A stretch of 64,000 nt of DNA from Blautia sp. Its GTDB lineage: Bacteria > Bacillota > Clostridia > Lachnospirales > Lachnospiraceae. The notes under the pieces are model-generated. The model was not told the origin of the DNA. It saw nothing but the letters and a program-made list of their open reading frames with translations, and did no database searches. Both the position numbers and the translations under genes were made by a program. This document shows, piece by piece, positions 62,953-64,000 of this stretch. How positions within the stretch are numbered: position 1 is the stretch's first letter; every line of letters starts with the position of its first letter. The DNA is taken from NCBI GenBank assembly GCA_017475035.1, contig JAFVGK010000016.1, positions 32,125 through 96,124 of the forward strand, given 5' to 3'.

Positions 62953-63873
62953 ATGAAGAAAATCGCGTTGCTTGCAGGTGGCAAGCTGGAATTACAGAAT
63001 CAGGAGAAGGATATAGCGCTTCAAGACGGCATGGTTCGGATTCACGTAAGCGCCTGTGGCATTTGCGGGAGCGATCTGTCACTGCTGAGCGGCAAACGTG
63101 ACGTGACGAAGGAACTCTATTTCGGTCATGAATTTTCGGGTATTGTTACGGAAGTCTCGGACGGCAGCGTCGGCTTCAAGCCCGGCATGCGCGTGGCCAG
63201 CGAGCTTTCCCGTACCTGCGGCCGCTGCTGGCATTGCCTGAACGGGCTGCCGGAATACTGCCGCAGCATGAACGATGCCATGACTCCCGGCGGATTCACG
63301 GAATCTACTCTGGTACGAAGTACTTCAGACTATGCTTTTTTAAGTCCGATTCCGGATACGCTGGATGATGTAACTGCCGCCCTGATGGAACCCACCAATT
63401 GTGCTTATCAGATCGCTATGAAATCGCAGCTCAAGCCGGGGGATAATGTGGTTGTTTACGGACTTGGAGCTATGGGCATCATCGCCGCCATTATATTAAA
63501 GAGGCTTGGCGCGGGGGCTGTCGTTTGTGTGGGCAGGCGTCCGGCTCGTCAGGAGAAGGCGCGGCAGACCGGTATCTTCGATGCGGTGGTCGGCAATGAC
63601 GAAGAGGGTAAGGCAGTCATCCGTGAAATCTGCGGTGAACGAGGAGCAGATATCGTGATCGAGGCTACAGGTTCTCCACAGGTACTGTCGGAAGCCATGC
63701 TGACGGCAAGATACGGAGGCAGGGTTGTGGTGGCCAGCGTTTATCACGGAACCATTCCTGAGTTCGATCCGCTGCCTGTTTTCCGGCGCGAGCTGACCAT
63801 TGTCGGTGCAAAAGGTCCATCTACCTTCCTTCGGTCAGACGGAAGTTCCGAGGTCGTATACCAATGCTTTTAA
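62953..63873 (+). pseudogene. Zinc-dependent alcohol/polyol dehydrogenase, truncated at the C-terminus
   Basis: A 306-residue medium-chain dehydrogenase fragment. Catalytic zinc: CGICGSD and GHEFSG. Structural zinc: CGRCWHCLNGLPEYC. NAD motif: VVYGLGAMGIIAA, with later ATGSPQVLSEAM. Family members are 340-350 residues; here the sense ends at GPSTFLRSDGSSEVV and then reads YQCF-stop, so about 35-40 residues are missing. At the same point the sequence becomes AT-rich. Insertion or deletion by a mobile element is inferred. Start ATG 62953 (GAGGAG nine bases upstream) is preferred over ATG 62947. The protein might still fold but lacks the final helix and strand. Confidence 0.75.
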
Positions 63874-64000
63874 AATAAGGCTATAGCCAAATATATCCTA
63901 TAACTGTAGCGCCCCCTGAAGTAGGGTGCTTTTTATAATGTATAGACAATTCACGAGCAAAAATTAATATATATGTAACCAAAATATAACAAAGTCGAAA
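63874..64000. other. AT-rich right edge, possible mobile-element boundary
   Basis: 127 bases of clearly lower GC than the locus before it. A small terminator-like hairpin (AGCGCCCCCTGAAGTAGGGT then GCTTTTTA, 63908-63935) is followed by AT-rich sequence running out of the window. No gene is visible. It may be the end of an integrated element whose body lies beyond the window. Confidence 0.45.

Noticed and set aside
53759-63873. Assignment of the TRAP locus as a sialic acid operon because of the NAL-family lyase
   Set aside because: No N-acetylmannosamine kinase, epimerase or NagA/NagB is present, and Gfo/Idh plus isomerase genes are not part of that pathway, so the substrate is left open.

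Overview
The window (about 48-50% GC by eye) looks like a chromosomal segment of a gut-type anaerobic Clostridium relative, most likely Lachnospiraceae. It carries rpoB-rpoC and rpsL-rpsG-fusA-tuf with strong SD sequences and -35/-10 promoters with 17-bp spacing. It also has rubrerythrin, a liv ABC operon, TRAP and NCS2 transporters, LacI-type regulators, HypA/HypB and an exported FMN/FAD reductase. No tRNA, rRNA, CRISPR array or complete IS was recognised.

Layout. 1-9.3 kb is an accessory and signalling stretch: the tail of an unknown gene, an XRE-alarmone-hydrolase fusion, an AlkD-like repair protein, a PNPOx-like protein, a HAD phosphatase, an XRE-DHp-REC protein, a REC-GGDEF-EAL protein and a LacI-type regulator. 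A gene-free stretch of about 1 kb, packed with repeats, precedes rpoB. 9.4-29.4 kb is the transcription/translation block. Between rpoC and rpsL lies a non-canonical insertion: a secreted amidase/beta-lactamase-like fusion, and convergent to it a Ser/Thr kinase, PP2C phosphatase and unknown-protein operon. Both RNA polymerase large subunits carry acidic C-terminal extensions, very long in RpoC.

29.5-42.3 kb holds rubrerythrin, a membrane-anchored C39-like protein, an exported fumarate-reductase-type flavoprotein with a structured leader, a metallophosphatase, a Na/Pi-cotransporter-type protein, an NCS2 purine permease, a polytopic membrane protein and an orphan zinc/manganese-type binding protein. 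42.4-47.2 kb is a complete livJ-livH-livM-livG-livF operon with an attenuator-like hairpin after livJ. 47.6-53.5 kb has an alpha/beta hydrolase and then hypB, a large FAD/Fe-S oxidoreductase (apparently frameshifted), hypA and a nine-helix membrane protein, with no hydrogenase genes. 53.8-63.9 kb is a LacI-controlled catabolic locus: TRAP transporter, two TIM-barrel isomerase-like proteins, an NAL/DHDPS-family lyase, two Gfo/Idh dehydrogenases and a zinc alcohol dehydrogenase that is truncated where the sequence turns AT-rich, perhaps a mobile-element edge.

The intergenic regions carry several dispersed repeat families: a roughly 100-bp palindromic element with TATAGTA/TACTATA ends (A), a hairpin-forming element (B), a roughly 115-bp element present twice (C), and a roughly 60-bp element with compensatory stem changes found three times upstream of minus-strand genes (E). 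With the HypAB-flavoprotein-membrane cluster, the kinase block inside the rpo/str region and the TRAP locus, these are the parts most worth following up.
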